From Dama dama (Eukaryota > Chordata > Mammalia > Artiodactyla > Cervidae): DNA of 64,000 nt. Location: assembly GCF_033118175.1 (NCBI RefSeq), contig NC_083692.1, positions 86,767,501 to 86,831,500 of the forward strand. Direction: 5' to 3'. The position numbers and the translations under genes were made by a program. The notes under the pieces are model-generated. The model searched no databases. It was not told the origin of the DNA and saw only the letters and a list, made by a program, of their open reading frames with translations. This document shows positions 1-14,009 of the stretch, in pieces (position 1 is the stretch's first letter; each line of letters opens with the position of its first letter).

Positions 1-2775
1 CAAAAATACAAAGTTTTTTTTGTTTGTTTTGTTTTGGAGTTATTCTTGTAATATAGATAAATAATCAATTTAAATTTATCCTAATTTTACTTTTGAATGA
101 ATTATGAAAAAAAGCAGCAATGTTCTCTTCCTGACTTGGTTATCAATTCATTTCAAATAAATTTAGGGAATCATATACTTCTTTTTTGGTAACTGGGATA
201 AGACAATAAGAAAAGAAATGTGACAATCAGGTTAAATGAGAAAACATCTCATTCCTTCATTACTACTCGGAATAACAAGTCATACATAAAAGAGGTCAGA
301 CATCTAGATAATGCTACAAAATTATAAATGGGTTATTACATTATCTTGTCTTTCATTTATTTTGGCTGCTCTGCAAGTTGATAATTCATTAAACAGCTGT
401 GGGGAAGTTAAGTTTGCTTAAAGAATCACATTCCTCTTGCAAAATATTTTGTCTGACATACAACAGGTATAATTAGTAGCTGCAGCATGTACTTAGTTAG
501 GTGACGAAGCACCCACTCATGGGACTGAAGTAACCATGGGTAAGCTACCTACTGATGGCCAATTTATACTAAACTCAGAGTATCTGTGGGATGAAGTCAT
601 GGAAAGAGATTGCTGCTTCTGCTGCTACCTGGAAAATCATAGATACTCTTTCTTCATATGCGGCAACCTCAAACAAGCAAGAAAAAACAAAAACAAAAAC
701 ATACAATCTCTGCATTTGCTGACAGCATTTTTTTTTTAAAGTAGAGATCTAATGATCATTTGGTAAATAAGAACCGTAGTTACAAACTGTTAATGACATC
801 GAGGACATTTGCCTTCCCAATAAATAACCATATGCACCACTCAAATACTGCATCCATTAACAAGTAATTCAAGCTGTCTCACCAGTGGATTTGGTAACAC
901 TCCTAATCTGACATTCCAAAGTAGCTGTATCTCTTGGGAAAACAAGGCTATTACCCACTATCATTTCTGTTTTGGCTTGACATCTGTGGAAATTTCAACA
1001 CAGGTTATCCCTCCCTCTGTCTCCACAAAACTTTAATATAACAGCTGATCAATTTTCTTTGGACAGAAGGCAGGCAAGGCCCTATCTGCTCAGAATGGGC
1101 TCCACCCCCAGGTTGGTCCCAGACCACACAGCGAGATAAGCAGGGTGGTCAGGGCACAAACCCAACATCGGTGAGCAGGTAGGTGATGCCCAAACCCAGT
1201 GCTCCAGGCAGCTCAGGAATTGCACAGTTTGCTTTCCAAAGTGTTACATTTCAAAATGGGACATTCCCATCGTGTGCTTCCGTTACTAGGAATTCCGCAT
1301 AAAGGATATAAAGAGAGACTAATATGTATTTCTAGATAATGGTTCTAGTATTAATGAGCTTAGGATTCTAGTGTTTAACCAATATGCATGCTTTTAACAA
1401 CATGGCACATTTTGGAAATAAAATGTTTGCAGAATGAAAGTAGTTTTTACAAGCTATGGAATATTATATAAGTATTTTAAATAAACAGAAATAGTGCTAA
1501 TAAAAATTTTAGAAGTTAGGGGTTAAAAATCTCTTCCCCACATATTTTTCCTATGGAATATAAACTACATAAGACATTTTTATTAAGAGGTAACATATTA
1601 CACTTAGTCAAAAAGGTGATAAAGCTTGACATTTATATTAAGGAATATTTCTTGGTTTCACTGAGCATCATCAGATGGCTCATGGGGTGGGGGGAGGGGA
1701 GAGCGTACAGCCTTTCCGGGTTAGCAAGGACTCCTGAGTGCACTGTTTGTGCCCCCACAGGAACCAAGGGCTCATTCTCCACTAGTGGACGTGATTCTGA
1801 AGGGGTGATGAAATGAGGGCCTTGGGAAGGAGGGAAAGAGGAGCAAAGGCAGTTGGGAAGGAGTTCCAGAATGTGCAGAACAGCTTCCGATCAGTTGTGT
1901 CTTCTGCTTTGGGGGCGGTCATTTCTATGCTCCCAATTTCCTTCTCCCTCTCCCTCTCTCCATGTCGGGGTGAGGGAGCAGGCAGGAGGATGGCAGTGAG
2001 GGAACTGGGGCTTCCAGGGCCACACGGGTGTGTCCCAGTAGGGGAGAGGTGGATGATGTGAAAGGGTGATAAAAGAAAACTTCATTCTATGGGGAAGAAA
2101 AAGGCAGATGGCTGGAAAAGAACCCTTATACTTGTTTCCTCAGATGTAAAATGACAAGGGTTTGCCTAGAGACTCTGAGAGATTCTGTGGCCCCTTTGAT
2201 CTAAATCCTGTGGCTTTCAGTTCTTACAAAGGTTAAAGTGGGCCTAATGGAACCACGTTTTCATAGCCTCTCTAACATCAAAATTCATTGAAATGGGACA
2301 CCAGTATTTTGTCTAAAATATAACCAAAGATAAAAGTTATTTACCGAAAATCCGATGAATTAATAAACTATTCTGCTTCCACTAAGTGACAGGCATTTTT
2401 ATGGGTAGCTTGAGGTCCCATTAATAAAAATAAGCTTCACATGTCTGTGCAACAAGGGCTACAAAATTGTGTATTTCTTAAAAAAAAACAAAACAACTGG
2501 ATAGCAACAGTATCTGTGCTCAAAGAAGTAGCCTGATTCTCAGAAGTTTATTAAAACAGGAAAAAGCCTCTAAAGTACGTTTATGACCCTGTGTGTAAAT
2601 AACGTTTACATAATTTAAACAATTCCTTCAGCTTGCTGCCCCATCTGCCCAAGGCCCCGAAGTCCCTCCCGTCTCCGAAAGGAAGCAGGGAGAGCCATAA
2701 GGTCTCACGGAGCCGCCGAGTTAATGGCATGTATCATTTACATTGAGGGCATGGCATGTTTGCAAACAGGCTCAC
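1..2775 (-). other. MAP2K5: MAP2K5 intron, 5' part
   Basis: This is the first 2.8 kb of the intron after the 62-nt exon. I see no further exon, no recent SINE and no convincing coding frame. It is mostly AT-rich unique sequence, with a purine-rich and G-rich patch around 1680-2050. A weak MIR-like stretch around 1080-1220 is too degraded to call. Confidence 0.85.
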
Positions 2776-2837
2776 CACTGAGTGATGAAGTGTACAAACG
2801 GCTCGGAGAACTCTCCAACTGGAAGGACGGGCGAATC
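2776..2837 (-). CDS. MAP2K5: MAP2K5 62-nt exon, DSPVLPVGEF... to ITQ
   Basis: The minus strand gives 20 codons, starting DSPVLPVGEF and ending VHFITQ, plus two bases (TG) of the next cysteine codon. This is the C-lobe segment leading into helix H, before the subdomain XI arginine. The acceptor is TTCCTCCGTCCCAG with a TGAC-type branch site upstream, and the donor is TG/GTGAGC. Unlike the four exons before it, this one ends in phase 2, so skipping it would shift the frame. The expected continuation (MRKQPKERPAPEEL and the C-terminal tail) was sought in 1-2775 and not found, so it lies past the left edge. Confidence 0.95.
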
Positions 2838-3639
2838 CTGGGACGGAGGAAAAACAAGTCATCAAAAGTCACAGCAATTCCTTCTCTTTCTTTATACCCT
2901 CCAGCCCCCATCCCAAAGAAGCAAATAAAGATGACCACATAACAAGGTTTCACCAGCATGTGGGAAGGAAAATAAGGCATCATCCAATTAAAAAAAAAAA
3001 AAACTGTCTATACTCTCTTTCACATTTATGTAAAAATGCCAAATTTAAAGCCACACACATTGTATAATGGTGAGAAACAGGAGAGCAAAGAGGGAAGGGA
3101 GGTGAAAAAAGGACAATGATAGCCACGGGGTAGGAAAGAAGGTACGAAAGTGTAAATGAGAAATTAATGATTATTTAAGTAACACACAAATGGTCGTGTA
3201 ATTAACAAAGAGCTGTGAAATTATTCTTCTGTTGACCTTTGTTTCTTTTACTGGATTTGCTATTTATTTACACTTTCCTTTTTATTTACATTTATTAGTA
3301 TATTCAGTTGCTCTTAACTGCTTGCCTTTAACTGAATCATGTGGGTCAGAGTTGGGTTTTTTTTTTTTTTTTTCCTTTCATTTTAATAGAAAAGCTTTGA
3401 AAGGGGAAGAGCTGTTTACTAAAAAAGAATTTCAGTCTATTTGCCAGTCTAGGCAAACTCATCACAGGAGAAAGCCAGTGAATTAAGGACGCCCACCTTG
3501 ACCACTGGCAGAACTAGTGTGGGGATGGGAGCCACTCAAGGCAGCAGGAAACCACCACAGCAACAAACCACAATCGCCATGTAACACAGGGAGCAAACCC
3601 CATTACCATTCGCAAAGGAAGGCTTTAAGAATTTAGGAG

Positions 3640-4370
3640 TTTTTCCAAGAATGACAGAGCGCGCCACTGTGTTTATAGTGTAACAGCTCAGGATGTAATG
3701 AAATTACACTGCAGAGTACTTTAACAGTCATCTCATTAGACCTACAGTTGGAACAAGAGAGCCACATAAAGTAGGCAGCTGCAAATGACTCCATTCTCAT
3801 CCATTCTCATTTGCTATTAAAAATACCTTTCGGCGGCTTTTTTCCTCCCTGACATCCCCACACAAAGTGCCCTGCAAAGTATGATACATGCACCTATTTA
3901 AATTAACAAAGGAATGACTTATTTTAATCTCACTGTGCTTTGGAGTGCTTTGGCCATTTGGATGAGCAATATATCATTACATACAACCTTCTAGCGCTGC
4001 AGGCAAGAAGCTCAGAGCATGCAGCATTTGGTGGGAGCCAAACAATTTCTCTAGCACACAACTGTGTCAAATGCATGCATGTATTCATTATTGAGAACGA
4101 GAGGAAATAGCTTTGATGTAGTGGAAAAAAGAAGATGATAAAAGCACCTCTGCAATATGTGTGTCATTATCAATGGTGGCAGATAGATACAATTGCACAG
4201 CCTCCTCTGTGATTAGTAAATATACATATAATTGCTGTGGCCAATTATCAGAAAAATGAGATCGGTAATTACAAGACAGAAAATTAACTAGAACTCTTAT
4301 TAAGGCTTTGTTTCCAATTCAAACAATTGGGAACTGGTGGAAAATACAATTAAATCAAAAGAAACTGAGG
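3640..4370. promoter_or_regulatory. Candidate conserved noncoding element
   Basis: A repeat-free AT-rich stretch with many homeodomain-like cores (TAATGAAATTAC, CCAATTATC, GGTAATTAC) and TGCATGCATG. It lies about 0.8 kb upstream of the 62-nt exon in transcription order. Conservation cannot be tested here. Confidence 0.25.
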
Positions 4371-4382
4371 AGGTCAAAGCAG

Positions 4383-4432
4383 CCCCCCCCCCCAAAAAAA
4401 AAAAAATCCCAAAGAGGTTTAAAAAAAAAAAA
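4383..4432. repeat. Homopolymer junction C11-A13 and A12
   Basis: A run of 11 C is followed at once by 13 A, then after 14 bases by a run of 12 A. Such tracts are length-unstable and error-prone in assembly. Confidence 0.9.
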
Positions 4433-6743
4433 GGAATGTGAATCAAATGTTTCTTAGTTTTTGCATATCTGTCCTCTTTGAATTGATTCTGTTCATCCAG
4501 AGGAGAGGCAGGTCAGTAATCATAAAGTTAAAATTCTCATCAGTAGAGACAGGCTTCCAAGAGGAAAAGAAAAAACAAAGGAAAATGGGAGCGAAATAAA
4601 ATCTTGCCAAGTTCACGGGATTACATGCAGGCATTACATAGAGAGGACATGAAAAATGGGGGGCTGAAGAAATAGTCTGCTCAAAAGAAACAAGGCACAT
4701 AGTAACATGACAAGTCCTCGATAAAGGAACTATAAAATGGTCACGGAAGTCCTATCAGTTTGAAGAGCAAAAATAAAACATGATATCAATTTCAGCCCAG
4801 TCTGTTTTAGGAAAGCGATATATATCACCAACCTGCGAGATTCTACAAGGCCCAGTTCAAGAAATGACATTTTACTGCCTCAAACACTATTAGTAAAAAG
4901 ATATTTCAAAGTCTGAGGTACAAAAATTATGGACTCTGACCAGGTAGTTAATTTTTTCTAGTCATTCCTTTCTGAAATTTTTTGGGACATGGTAGTACTG
5001 GAAGTATCTGAGTAGCAGTTGCTTTAAGATGAATGTTTAGGAAAGTAAAAGCCTAGTGTCTTAACGGGGCTGAATATTTACTGAGATGGTTAAAATTCTA
5101 GACAGGTTTTCTACAAAGACCCTGGTGCAAAACGTGATGCTGATGTGTGCCTCATTTCAAAGTACGATACCAAGAGTAAATTGATGAACTATAGGCAACT
5201 TGATGAAGATGTCATTTTAACATGGATGAGAAACAAAATGAGGGAACTGTGACATCCGTGCATGGGTAGTTAATTTTATTTAAGACCTGATATTGTAGCC
5301 TGTTAACTTCCTCATAATATAAAACTAAGGAACACTGGGTGGTGCCCATGAATAATTTATTTCACTTGTGAAAATGCCAGCACAAGTCGACTTTGCAGAA
5401 CCACCGAGTGGATTTTCATCGCAGTGGTGCCTGGAAAGAATCCGTCATCAAAGATGCAGGGGAAATTCTAATCTCACATGCATAATGCCAGATACTTCTT
5501 TTCATTTTAAAATCCATGTCTCTTGTGTATCTCAGAGGAGAATTTTCTGAGATACAGAAAACTGACTAGTGCACGGGTGGGTGGGTGTCAAGAATGCTAC
5601 ATGAAAACATGGAGGCAGGGAGTCCTCGGAGAGCCCCCTCCAAATCCACAAAAGCATACAGGCTGTGAACATCCCAAAGGAACAAACACACTTGATAGCG
5701 GTCACCACGCTGAAGAATTTTTCAGGTATACTTTTCTTGTTTAAAAACAAGCTTAAAACAAGTAAAATTAGAAGTTAGTTTACATCAGGATGTAAAAAAA
5801 AGAATCTCCAAGAACCTGTCTATTTTGTTATCTAATTCCAATCTGTGCAAAGGGGACGGGGAGGCTCACAAGAAAGCTGCTCTGGTGTCTCCGTGGCCCC
5901 CCGGGAGGGAAAGGAGTCATTCACCTTGGAGTCAGAGCAAGAGAGAACCATGCCCAAGGGTTCAGAGGATCTCTAAAGTCCTGCTCCCTTTGCTGCTACT
6001 TATCAAAAATCTTCTCTGTGAAACATGGGTTCAGGCAAAAGGAAGAAAAAAATACATTCTAAAAATGTAAACACAAATTAGAGAAGCAGTTACACCAACA
6101 GCTCAGCACTGGCGGAAAGACTCTTAAATTGTTAACAGAAGTCACTGTCTTTAGGAGCTTAGGGGCCACACCTCACTGGGAGGGCTTCTGCGGGACACTT
6201 CTCTGTTGAACTTCTAAGCACGGAGGTAAGGAACAAAAACAGTGGACACAACCTTAACACAAGTCGTGACCTGAGATTCTGGTCCCCAACCAACTTTCGT
6301 GTTCTGCTTAAAGGGACACAAGCCGGATCTTGTTACAGAACAGGCAACTGTTGTATAAAAACCGCCAGGGCCATTTCAGTAAGCAATTCTGGTCATCACA
6401 GAAGACAGCCTTCAAGTCTCAGAGGTTTCATGAACTACCTGGTCAGCCCCTCGTGCTGAACAACTGGAGCACAAGCAGGCGGCAAGCTAGGGAACAGTGA
6501 AGGACAACGGGAAGAAAGTTTGAGTGATGCCTTTGCCTTGTGAATAATGAACGGTTCAGGAAGGTCAACCCATTACAACAGAAACTGTTTAATTATTAAT
6601 TATGCACAATCTATGAGCAAAAGGACACGTTCAGAATGTTTAATGTATGCTAACTTCAGCTGGACTCTCTCTGGGTATTTTGTTATTAGCACTTGTCAGC
6701 AAGGTACTCAAGCATAAAGAAAGGTAAGCAGCAGAAAATCAAA

Positions 6744-6792
6744 GCGTGTGTGTGTGAGCGTGTGTGTGTGAGCGTGTGTGTGTATGCGTGTG
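6744..6792. repeat. GT-rich minisatellite, 14-bp unit
   Basis: Two perfect copies and a third near-perfect copy of GCGTGTGTGTGTGA in tandem, followed by a partial copy. Confidence 0.9.
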
Positions 6793-7071
6793 GACCTGTG
6801 ATGAGGAGGGGGCGGGGAGGAGGTCCAACTCCAACCACAGCTGCTGCCAGTTCAGCTGCAGAGTAAGTATGCCAAAAAACTACTTTGTTACCTCAAGAAC
6901 AGGCAGGTAAGTTGGACACTCCAAACAGAGACAATACAAATGAGAAAAACACTTTTGAAATGACTTACTTAAAAAGGAAATCATTATTTCAAAGGCATAG
7001 TTTTTTTTTAAATCATGATGTTTCTTGGCTTTAAAGGATCTGTGTCATTTATGTTTACACACGTGCTAGTG

Positions 7072-7088
7072 CACACACACACACACAC
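7072..7088. repeat. (AC)n microsatellite
   Basis: About eight AC units, flanked by imperfectly inverted copies of the word CTAGTGCA, so the repeat sits in a near-palindrome spanning about 7061-7095. Confidence 0.85.
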
Positions 7089-8534
7089 TAGTGCATGTAA
7101 AACTGGCAGAATCTGAACAAACTCAGTAGATTATATCAGTGTCAATTTCCTGGTTGTGATACTGTACTGTACTTACAAACTGTTGCCACTGGGGGAAACT
7201 GGGTTAAGGATACACAGGATGTCTTTAAAGTATTTCTTATAACTGCATGTGACTCTAAAATAATGTCAAAATAGAAAGTTTAAAAGTTAAAAGGTAAGGA
7301 GTTTTTGTTTTTTTTTTAACTCATTGAGGTCCAGGTTTTTAGTAGAGTTCTGTTTTGAATAATGGAGAAGCCTGGTATAACTATTCAACTGGAAAAAAGG
7401 TTGAGGCATCTTTGCTTTAAAAATGTACCTGAGGATTTAATTTTTGCCTTTAATTCATAATAAAAGATGACAATGGAATCTGACAATGATGTGGTGGTAA
7501 ATTCAGACACTGATAGGCAGAGACACAAAATATTGTGTAAAAATGATACAACCATTCATTATTTATTTATTGCTTCACTCATTCAACAATTTTCTTGACC
7601 CTCTACCATATCAAGGTGCTTGGGTGGACACTGCAAGATGACTGATACTTAATCCACATCCTGGAAGAATTCACGTTGTTCAGAGGGATAAGATGTGCAC
7701 TGCTAAGAATGATGGGGAAGAAACTAGGAGAGTCTGGAGGGCTGGAATATTCCATCTTTGGTCTCCTACTTTCTTCCATCCTCACTGCCAGAGAAGCACC
7801 TAGGGGTGAAGGGACCTTGAACATCTTAATCTCTGTTACGTTCCCTTCCTGTGTGCAAAAGAGACATTCCTTCAAGCTAAGATTATACACTTACTGGGAG
7901 TAAAACGTAAAGAAGACAGAAGGACAAATTCTCAAGAATCTCAAGGTGTTGGCCGCACTGGTGAATTCTGAGGTCAGCTGTGCTGTGATTAGATTAAACC
8001 AGACAAATTAAGCGAAACATGGCCATCCTTTTTAACAGCCTATTTATAGACTTCTTGGTGTCAAGCCATCAAGCCAACAGGTAATTAACATCAGACAGTC
8101 ACCTGTGGTCTGACCAGAACTGAGAGCTATGCTCTGACATTTTAAAACTATATTTTTAAACTCAAGCCTCATGTTCCTTTGGCCTGGCTCAACAATCTTT
8201 GGCCCTGCACACTGGCGTTCATACTAATTGGCACAGCTCTCCTAGCTTGCTCCGTGTCTGTCCACAATGCCGGGGTGTAAGGTTGCCTGTGATTCCAATG
8301 GCTTCATGTCAGACTGTGTACAACATTTTGCTTTATCAGATCTCAAGTTGTTTTTTGATCCTCCCCTGTTCACTGCCTTAAAGTGGTATCTTTGTGAGAC
8401 AACTGGCAGAATCCACAGGGCAAATCTGCTCTTGACTGGGGAGGAAACCTTGTTTGCCTGGGCGGGGGTGGGGTGTGGGGAAGATACACACACAAAAACA
8501 AAAGAACCAGATCCTTGCCTTTAAAGATCTCCAT

Positions 8535-8675
8535 AGGGGACTTCCCTGGTAGTCCAGTGGCCAAGATTCTGCATTCCCAATGCAAGGGGTACAGGTTCCA
8601 TCCCTGGTCAGGGAACTAGATCTCACATGCTACACCTAAGGCTCAGCACAGCCAAATACATAAATATATTTTAAA
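8535..8675 (+). mobile_element. CHR-type tRNA-derived SINE, 5' part
   Basis: The head GACTTCCCTGGTAGTCCAGTG and a B-box-like GGTTCCATCCCTGG identify a CHR-family SINE, ending in an A/T-rich tail. The word ATCTCCA before it (8527-8533) and after it (about 8678-8684) suggests a target-site duplication. The gene runs the other way. Confidence 0.85.
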
Positions 8676-9675
8676 AAATCTCCACAGAAGTCATCTCCAA
8701 ACCAAAAATCTACCCATGTGAAGTGTAATCCAATGGTAGATTCTGGGAAATTAGCTCAGTTTTAAATATTTTGAAGGTTCTCAATGTTCACATCTGCAAG
8801 TTTCTGCTATAACAGACTGTAGCCAGGGAGGGAAAGGCAGTCACATCTCATCAGAGAGAGAGAGGCGGAAAATGGATAGACAAGTGTTCAGTCAGAGAGT
8901 AATTCAGCCTGGTTAATATATTAGTAAATCAGAATTCCACACCAGGCTTGTACAAATTCAATCAATGCTTGTTCAGAACACTTAGTTTACTTAAAAATGT
9001 GGCCACTTTGTCAGGGAACAATAAGTGTTTTGACCCTAAAGTCTTTTTTTGATTTCACAATCAGATAGAACTGATCTCATCTGCAGGATGCGATGAGGGA
9101 TAGCGCTGGGGTGAGAAAGAGGTTTTGCATTTAGGAAGGCTTGCAGATGGACGTCATCAGAAAAGGAAGCCTCTGACCCTCTTCAGCTGGAGACCACGGA
9201 GCCCTTGTCTTACTCATCTCACTCCACATCAAGACTTGAGCAGAGAAAGTGAAAGATGATTCAATTTCCACGCCGGGTCACCCCATGCTCTGGGTTGCCA
9301 GAAGTGACGAATTACACGTGTGGGCATTTGGGTGTGAAGTTCTATCCACTGGGTCCTGGCTGACAGCATCAGCTCATTTAACTGGTCTCAGGTGGACCTG
9401 GAACCAGGGGCAAAAGGCTAGACTCTTCACCACTGAAACATCCACCTTACCCGCAAACTGTTAAATCATAGGAGAACCAGCTACTAGCCAAGAGAACATC
9501 ACGACCAGACAGCTTATAAAAAACACAAAATATAAATGAACAGTTCTAAAGGAATCTCTGAAATTTGAGATTATGCAGTCCCCACTCTCCTCCCCATTTT
9601 CTCCTAAATGTTTTGGCAGTTCTTCAGTACTGGGATAAAACAGAAGATAAACTTTGTCATTTATGTCAAAACTAA

Positions 9676-9694
9676 CCCCCCCCCCTTTTTTTTG
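9676..9694. repeat. C10-T9 homopolymer junction
   Basis: Ten C followed directly by nine T. Length is likely uncertain. Confidence 0.85.
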
Positions 9695-12600
9695 TCATTT
9701 AAAAGACTTACATTTACTCAGATATTTTCTAAACATATGGCAAAGATCTTGGTGTTTCATAAAATTCCTTGAAAATAGGTAGGTGGAAAACTTGAAGTGG
9801 ATTAATCTCTTAAAACCATATTTGCAATTGCTTCTTTTCCAAAGTCAATGAACATCTTTTTTTCTCTTTTTATTTTAGGTCTCTTGTTGGTCATAAACTC
9901 TAGTTCACAGTATTATTTAGAGGAGCCTATCTGAATGGTAAACACACACATATACACACAGATACACCGACATTCACGTTATGTCTTCCTTTTCAATGGC
10001 TTAGGCAGAGCAGAAAAAAAATGCTTGTCTCATACCAAAGGGATTTCATTTACAAAAGTAAAATCCATTATTGTTCCCTACCACTCTCTCTGTAGTCTCC
10101 CAATGCATTTCTATTGCTTTTTCATAAAACACTGGTGCAAATAATCAAGCATGACCATTGACATCCACGAGATTGAGTTTTAGGAACCATTAAATGAGCT
10201 CACCCTCGTGGGAAGCCTCCTGCTCAGGCTGGTCTAAAGGTAATTATTCAGCAATTCCTACCTGTGGTTTTACCTAGTCCCTATATAGTGTTTGAATTTC
10301 ATACACTGGTAAGGTTAGTTTTTTTTTCCTCAGGAAAAGTCCAGCTTACACATGTTTGATCCAGGACCTAAATTATAATGTTAATATACACACTACCATT
10401 TCACCAGGTTCTCTGTGTAGAAGTGCTGATTAAAAGCAATCTTAAAGGTAGATCACAAACTATATTAAACAAAAATGCAAGAGGAAAATCCAGGAGTGAA
10501 AAAGAGCCCTTAACATGTTCCTAAATGAAAGGAATTATTCCTTTTTTCATTGGTAAAGGGTTAACATTGAAACAGCTGAACTACATCCACATACTGTTCA
10601 AGGGCAAGAACCTGGCAGGTCCGTGTCCTGAAAAATCAACAAGCCATAACGCTATCCAGATAGACTCAGGGAACTGAGTCTGAAAATCCAAAGTCCCCAT
10701 TGCCACACTGAGTGTCCTCCTGAATGTTCACTCAACTGTTAGTTAAAATAATTACTGCTGTTTGCCACCTACACTGCCAGCTACAGATACAGGAGAGAAC
10801 AGAACTTCCAGTGGCTTCACGGTGTAGGAGTGTCAGTCGTATTTGCTTATACATTTTTATAAACCAATTCAAAGGTGATGTCAGCTGCGAGTCGCAGGTT
10901 GGGAATTATATATCAAATTGTGCCATACCTGGTTCCATACAATAAACACAGACACAAGGGGACTGAAAGCTGGCTAAAGGAGATACTGAATCAGTTTAAA
11001 ATTAGCCAGTATGCGAGGAACAAAGAGAGGAACAGGGAGGGAGGAAGGGAGAGGAAGTGAAAAAAACAGAACTACATACTGTGAAATGAACAAGTTCAGT
11101 TAGAACGTTCATCAGGATTTGGAAAATCATAATGCCATCTGCTACTCTGGACCTCAGAACATCAGGGATCTCATGGGCCCAGACGCTTCCATTTCCAGGA
11201 GGAAGGAAGGAGCTTAACACTCCCTGGAATGCTGCCTCGGTTCTGGAATGGAGGCAACACCCCAGCCGACCAGTTTGGACTCTCTTTTGAGAACATTTGT
11301 ACAGCTCACAGACATGTTTTCTCTGGTTTAGGGAAAATTAACGGCAGGCAAAATGATTACAGCGACTCGGCAGTGAGGCAGAGCAGGGCCCCAGCCCGAG
11401 CTGCTGCATAACTGACCCTGGCATCCAACGTGGGCTCAGGGTGTATAGGTCCCATCATGGTGGATTAAACGAGCACTGTCCTACGGCTGGATAAGACTTC
11501 ACAATAGAGCAACACATGGTAAATGACAGCAGCCAAAACCGGCCCCACCAGGCAACTGCCCATTCACAGAAGCTATTCACGAGCCTTCACCACCAAGAAA
11601 TTAATTCATTAATAATACATCAGGCTTCGTGGACAATTCAAAGAAAACAACACAAAGCTACTTGTTCAATGACTGTCTGAAGATGCAGAATTTTCCCTGT
11701 TTCAAAAAAACACACTAATCTAACTGACTTATTACCAAGATCAAGATCATAAGGATGTTTATGCTAATATTTTGATTAGTAAAAAAGAAGAAACGGAAAA
11801 AATCTATCCACTGAATTCATTCAGTGCCACTAAGAAATAATAAAAATATATATTTTTTTCAGCAGTAGCTAATAAAATCTGATTTTATATAGCTGTATTT
11901 AAAAAATTATTTTTTCCCACTTTAAACGACTATATATTCTTCAGACTATCAGGAAAATTTCTGTTTTTAATTTCCTTCTTCTGTTACATTTAAAAAATTT
12001 CCTTCCTTCTTTCTCCTTCCTCCCAACAACTCATAAATATGAATTAAATATAATTATAAATGAACAGAACATTAACTTTTGGATTACTGCTGTGTTTTGG
12101 TAGAATGTTAATGTCATTTCTAAAGAAATAGTTATTACCAAAAGAAAAAGTAATTACTAAAGGAATCATGGCCTTAATGCTAACCTATTTTCAATCTTCA
12201 AACCACTCAAACTACATTAATTTAAACATACTGGACTTTTCAAAATAAGTATTAGATTTCAAAAGATTGCCTTACATAAAAGAGGAATATTGGTTTTCAG
12301 GATCCCAATTATACATTCCCGACATTCTGAGACAGAGATCTAGTTAACAATACTGCAGGACGACACAACTATTATGTATCTACTTGTATCAACTTACCAA
12401 GTTTCTAATGCCTCCCAGTCATTAAGTTGTACAAGTTACAAATAACATGAAATCCCACATTATCAATACCCATTTAAGCCAGTGGTTAGAGTGTCAGCCA
12501 CTGTGGTGGGAAGCTCCAGGCAGGCATGGGTCGTCAGACAGCTCAGGCCATCGAATCTTGTCTCACTTTAAACTACCTGCAATTTACGTGCTGTGAAAGC

Positions 12601-13204
12601 AACAGGCCATCCTAAGATGCTGGAAGCAGGAGGGGTGGGGATATTCCTTTTACTATTGGCTAACTTCAGAAATCAGAATTATGATGAAGGCCCTCGGGCA
12701 AAAAAATGAATGGATATTATTCCCTCTGGAGCTGGTTAATACCACTTTTTGAACTCCAAGGAGGTATTATTAGACAGCCTTGTTCACACATCCACACCCC
12801 TACCCGGACTCCCAGAAAGCACCTGCTACGTGCATACCCCAGCAACTTCTCAGTTAACCAGCCCTCAGTCAACCTGAGGAGGGGGGATTCTCCGTGAAGG
12901 AATTTTTAAAAGGCAACAGTGGTTTTAATAGTCAATCCTTTTGTATACATAAATCTTTCTAAAAGGAGTCTATCTCCTCCCTGCCAACTTAAACAGAATA
13001 TGCAGAAGAGAATTCAATTCTTTTTTACAGGCATGGAGTCATTCTTATAGACAGTGAAACTGAACTGTGTTGTAATATACTTCTGCCCTGGGGGCATGTC
13101 TGCAATGCTTTCTAAGTTGTCTTCTTTTACAGTTTTGAAAAATAATCTCTCCCTTTGATGCCAGAATGTTCAGCTGTCGCTTTTTGCTTCTATCAAGGGC
13201 AGTC

Positions 13205-13310
13205 ACAGTGTAGTAAAAACAGCTGTGTCCTTTGGCCCTCAGTTTCCTCATCTGTAAAACTGAGTGTAGTTGGAAAGCAATGTGACACTGGGGAACACGG
13301 TGGAACGGCT
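13205..13310 (+). repeat. MIR fragment
   Basis: The phrase CCTCAGTTTCCTCATCTGTAA followed by a degraded body matches the core and 3' region of MIR, an ancient tRNA-derived mammalian SINE. Confidence 0.6.
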
Positions 13311-13573
13311 GGTAAATCAAAAAGGTTAAGGCCAGACTTGTGAGTTTTGATAAAGGACTGTATTTATTAGCTAAGTATCTCCTCATCATACACTATTACT
13401 TTTTGGATTTGGTTTTCTTAAGTCTTAAAAAACAGTAGTAACTTTTTATAGTTATGCATAAATTTCATTCAACAAATAGTTATGAATAGATACAGTACTA
13501 GGAAGACAGGGGAAAAAAAAAACCCTGGGAACTTAAAACTTTAGCTGATGTATTTATTATAATTGAGTCTGAA

Positions 13574-13893
13574 ACAGGAATTGATATAGTTTTTCAAAAC
13601 ATAATTTTATTTATTTTTGACTGTGTTGGGTCTTCGATGCTGTGTGGGTTTTTCTCCAGTTGCAGAGAGCGGGGACTACTCTCTAAGTGTGGTGCGTGGA
13701 CCTCTCATTGCAGTGGCCTCTCTTGCGGTAGAGCATGGGCTCCCGGCCATGTGGGTTTCAGGAGCTGTGGCTCGTGGGCTCTAGGCACAGGCTCAGTAGC
13801 TGTGGCATGTGGGATCTTCCTGGATCAGGACTGAACCCGTGTCTCCTGCATTGGCAGGTGGATTCTCTACTACTGAGCCTCCAGGTAAGCCTG
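13574..13893 (-). mobile_element. CHR-2-type SINE
   Basis: Reverse-oriented CHR-2: an A/T-rich tail on the left (TTTATTTTTGACTGTGTTGGG), alternating GTGGGCTC-type units, and the tRNA-derived head on the right (CTCCTGCATTGGCAGGTGG). The word AATTGAGTCT occurs just before (13561) and just after (13895), so a target-site duplication is likely. It is in sense with MAP2K5. Confidence 0.9.
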
Positions 13894-14009
13894 GAATTGA
13901 GTCTTGAACGAGGTGCGTGGTGCTGTCCTATGAACAGAATGCTAATTATCTCCTCCTTATGTGTGTGTGTGTGCCCCATCTCAGTGCGGGCTTGACTGCC
14001 CATGCCAAA

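Noticed and set aside
1..2775. Search for the next MAP2K5 exon (MRKQPKERPAPEEL and C-terminal tail)
   Set aside because: No matching minus-strand translation was found, so the exon is placed beyond the left edge.
2724..2983. Open frames overlapping on both strands around 2.8 kb
   Set aside because: Both are in the wrong frame for the real MAP2K5 exon at 2776-2837 and run into intron sequence.
13045..13389. 114-codon minus-strand frame
   Set aside because: Spans unique AT-rich sequence and a MIR, has no recognisable domain and no splice or promoter context.
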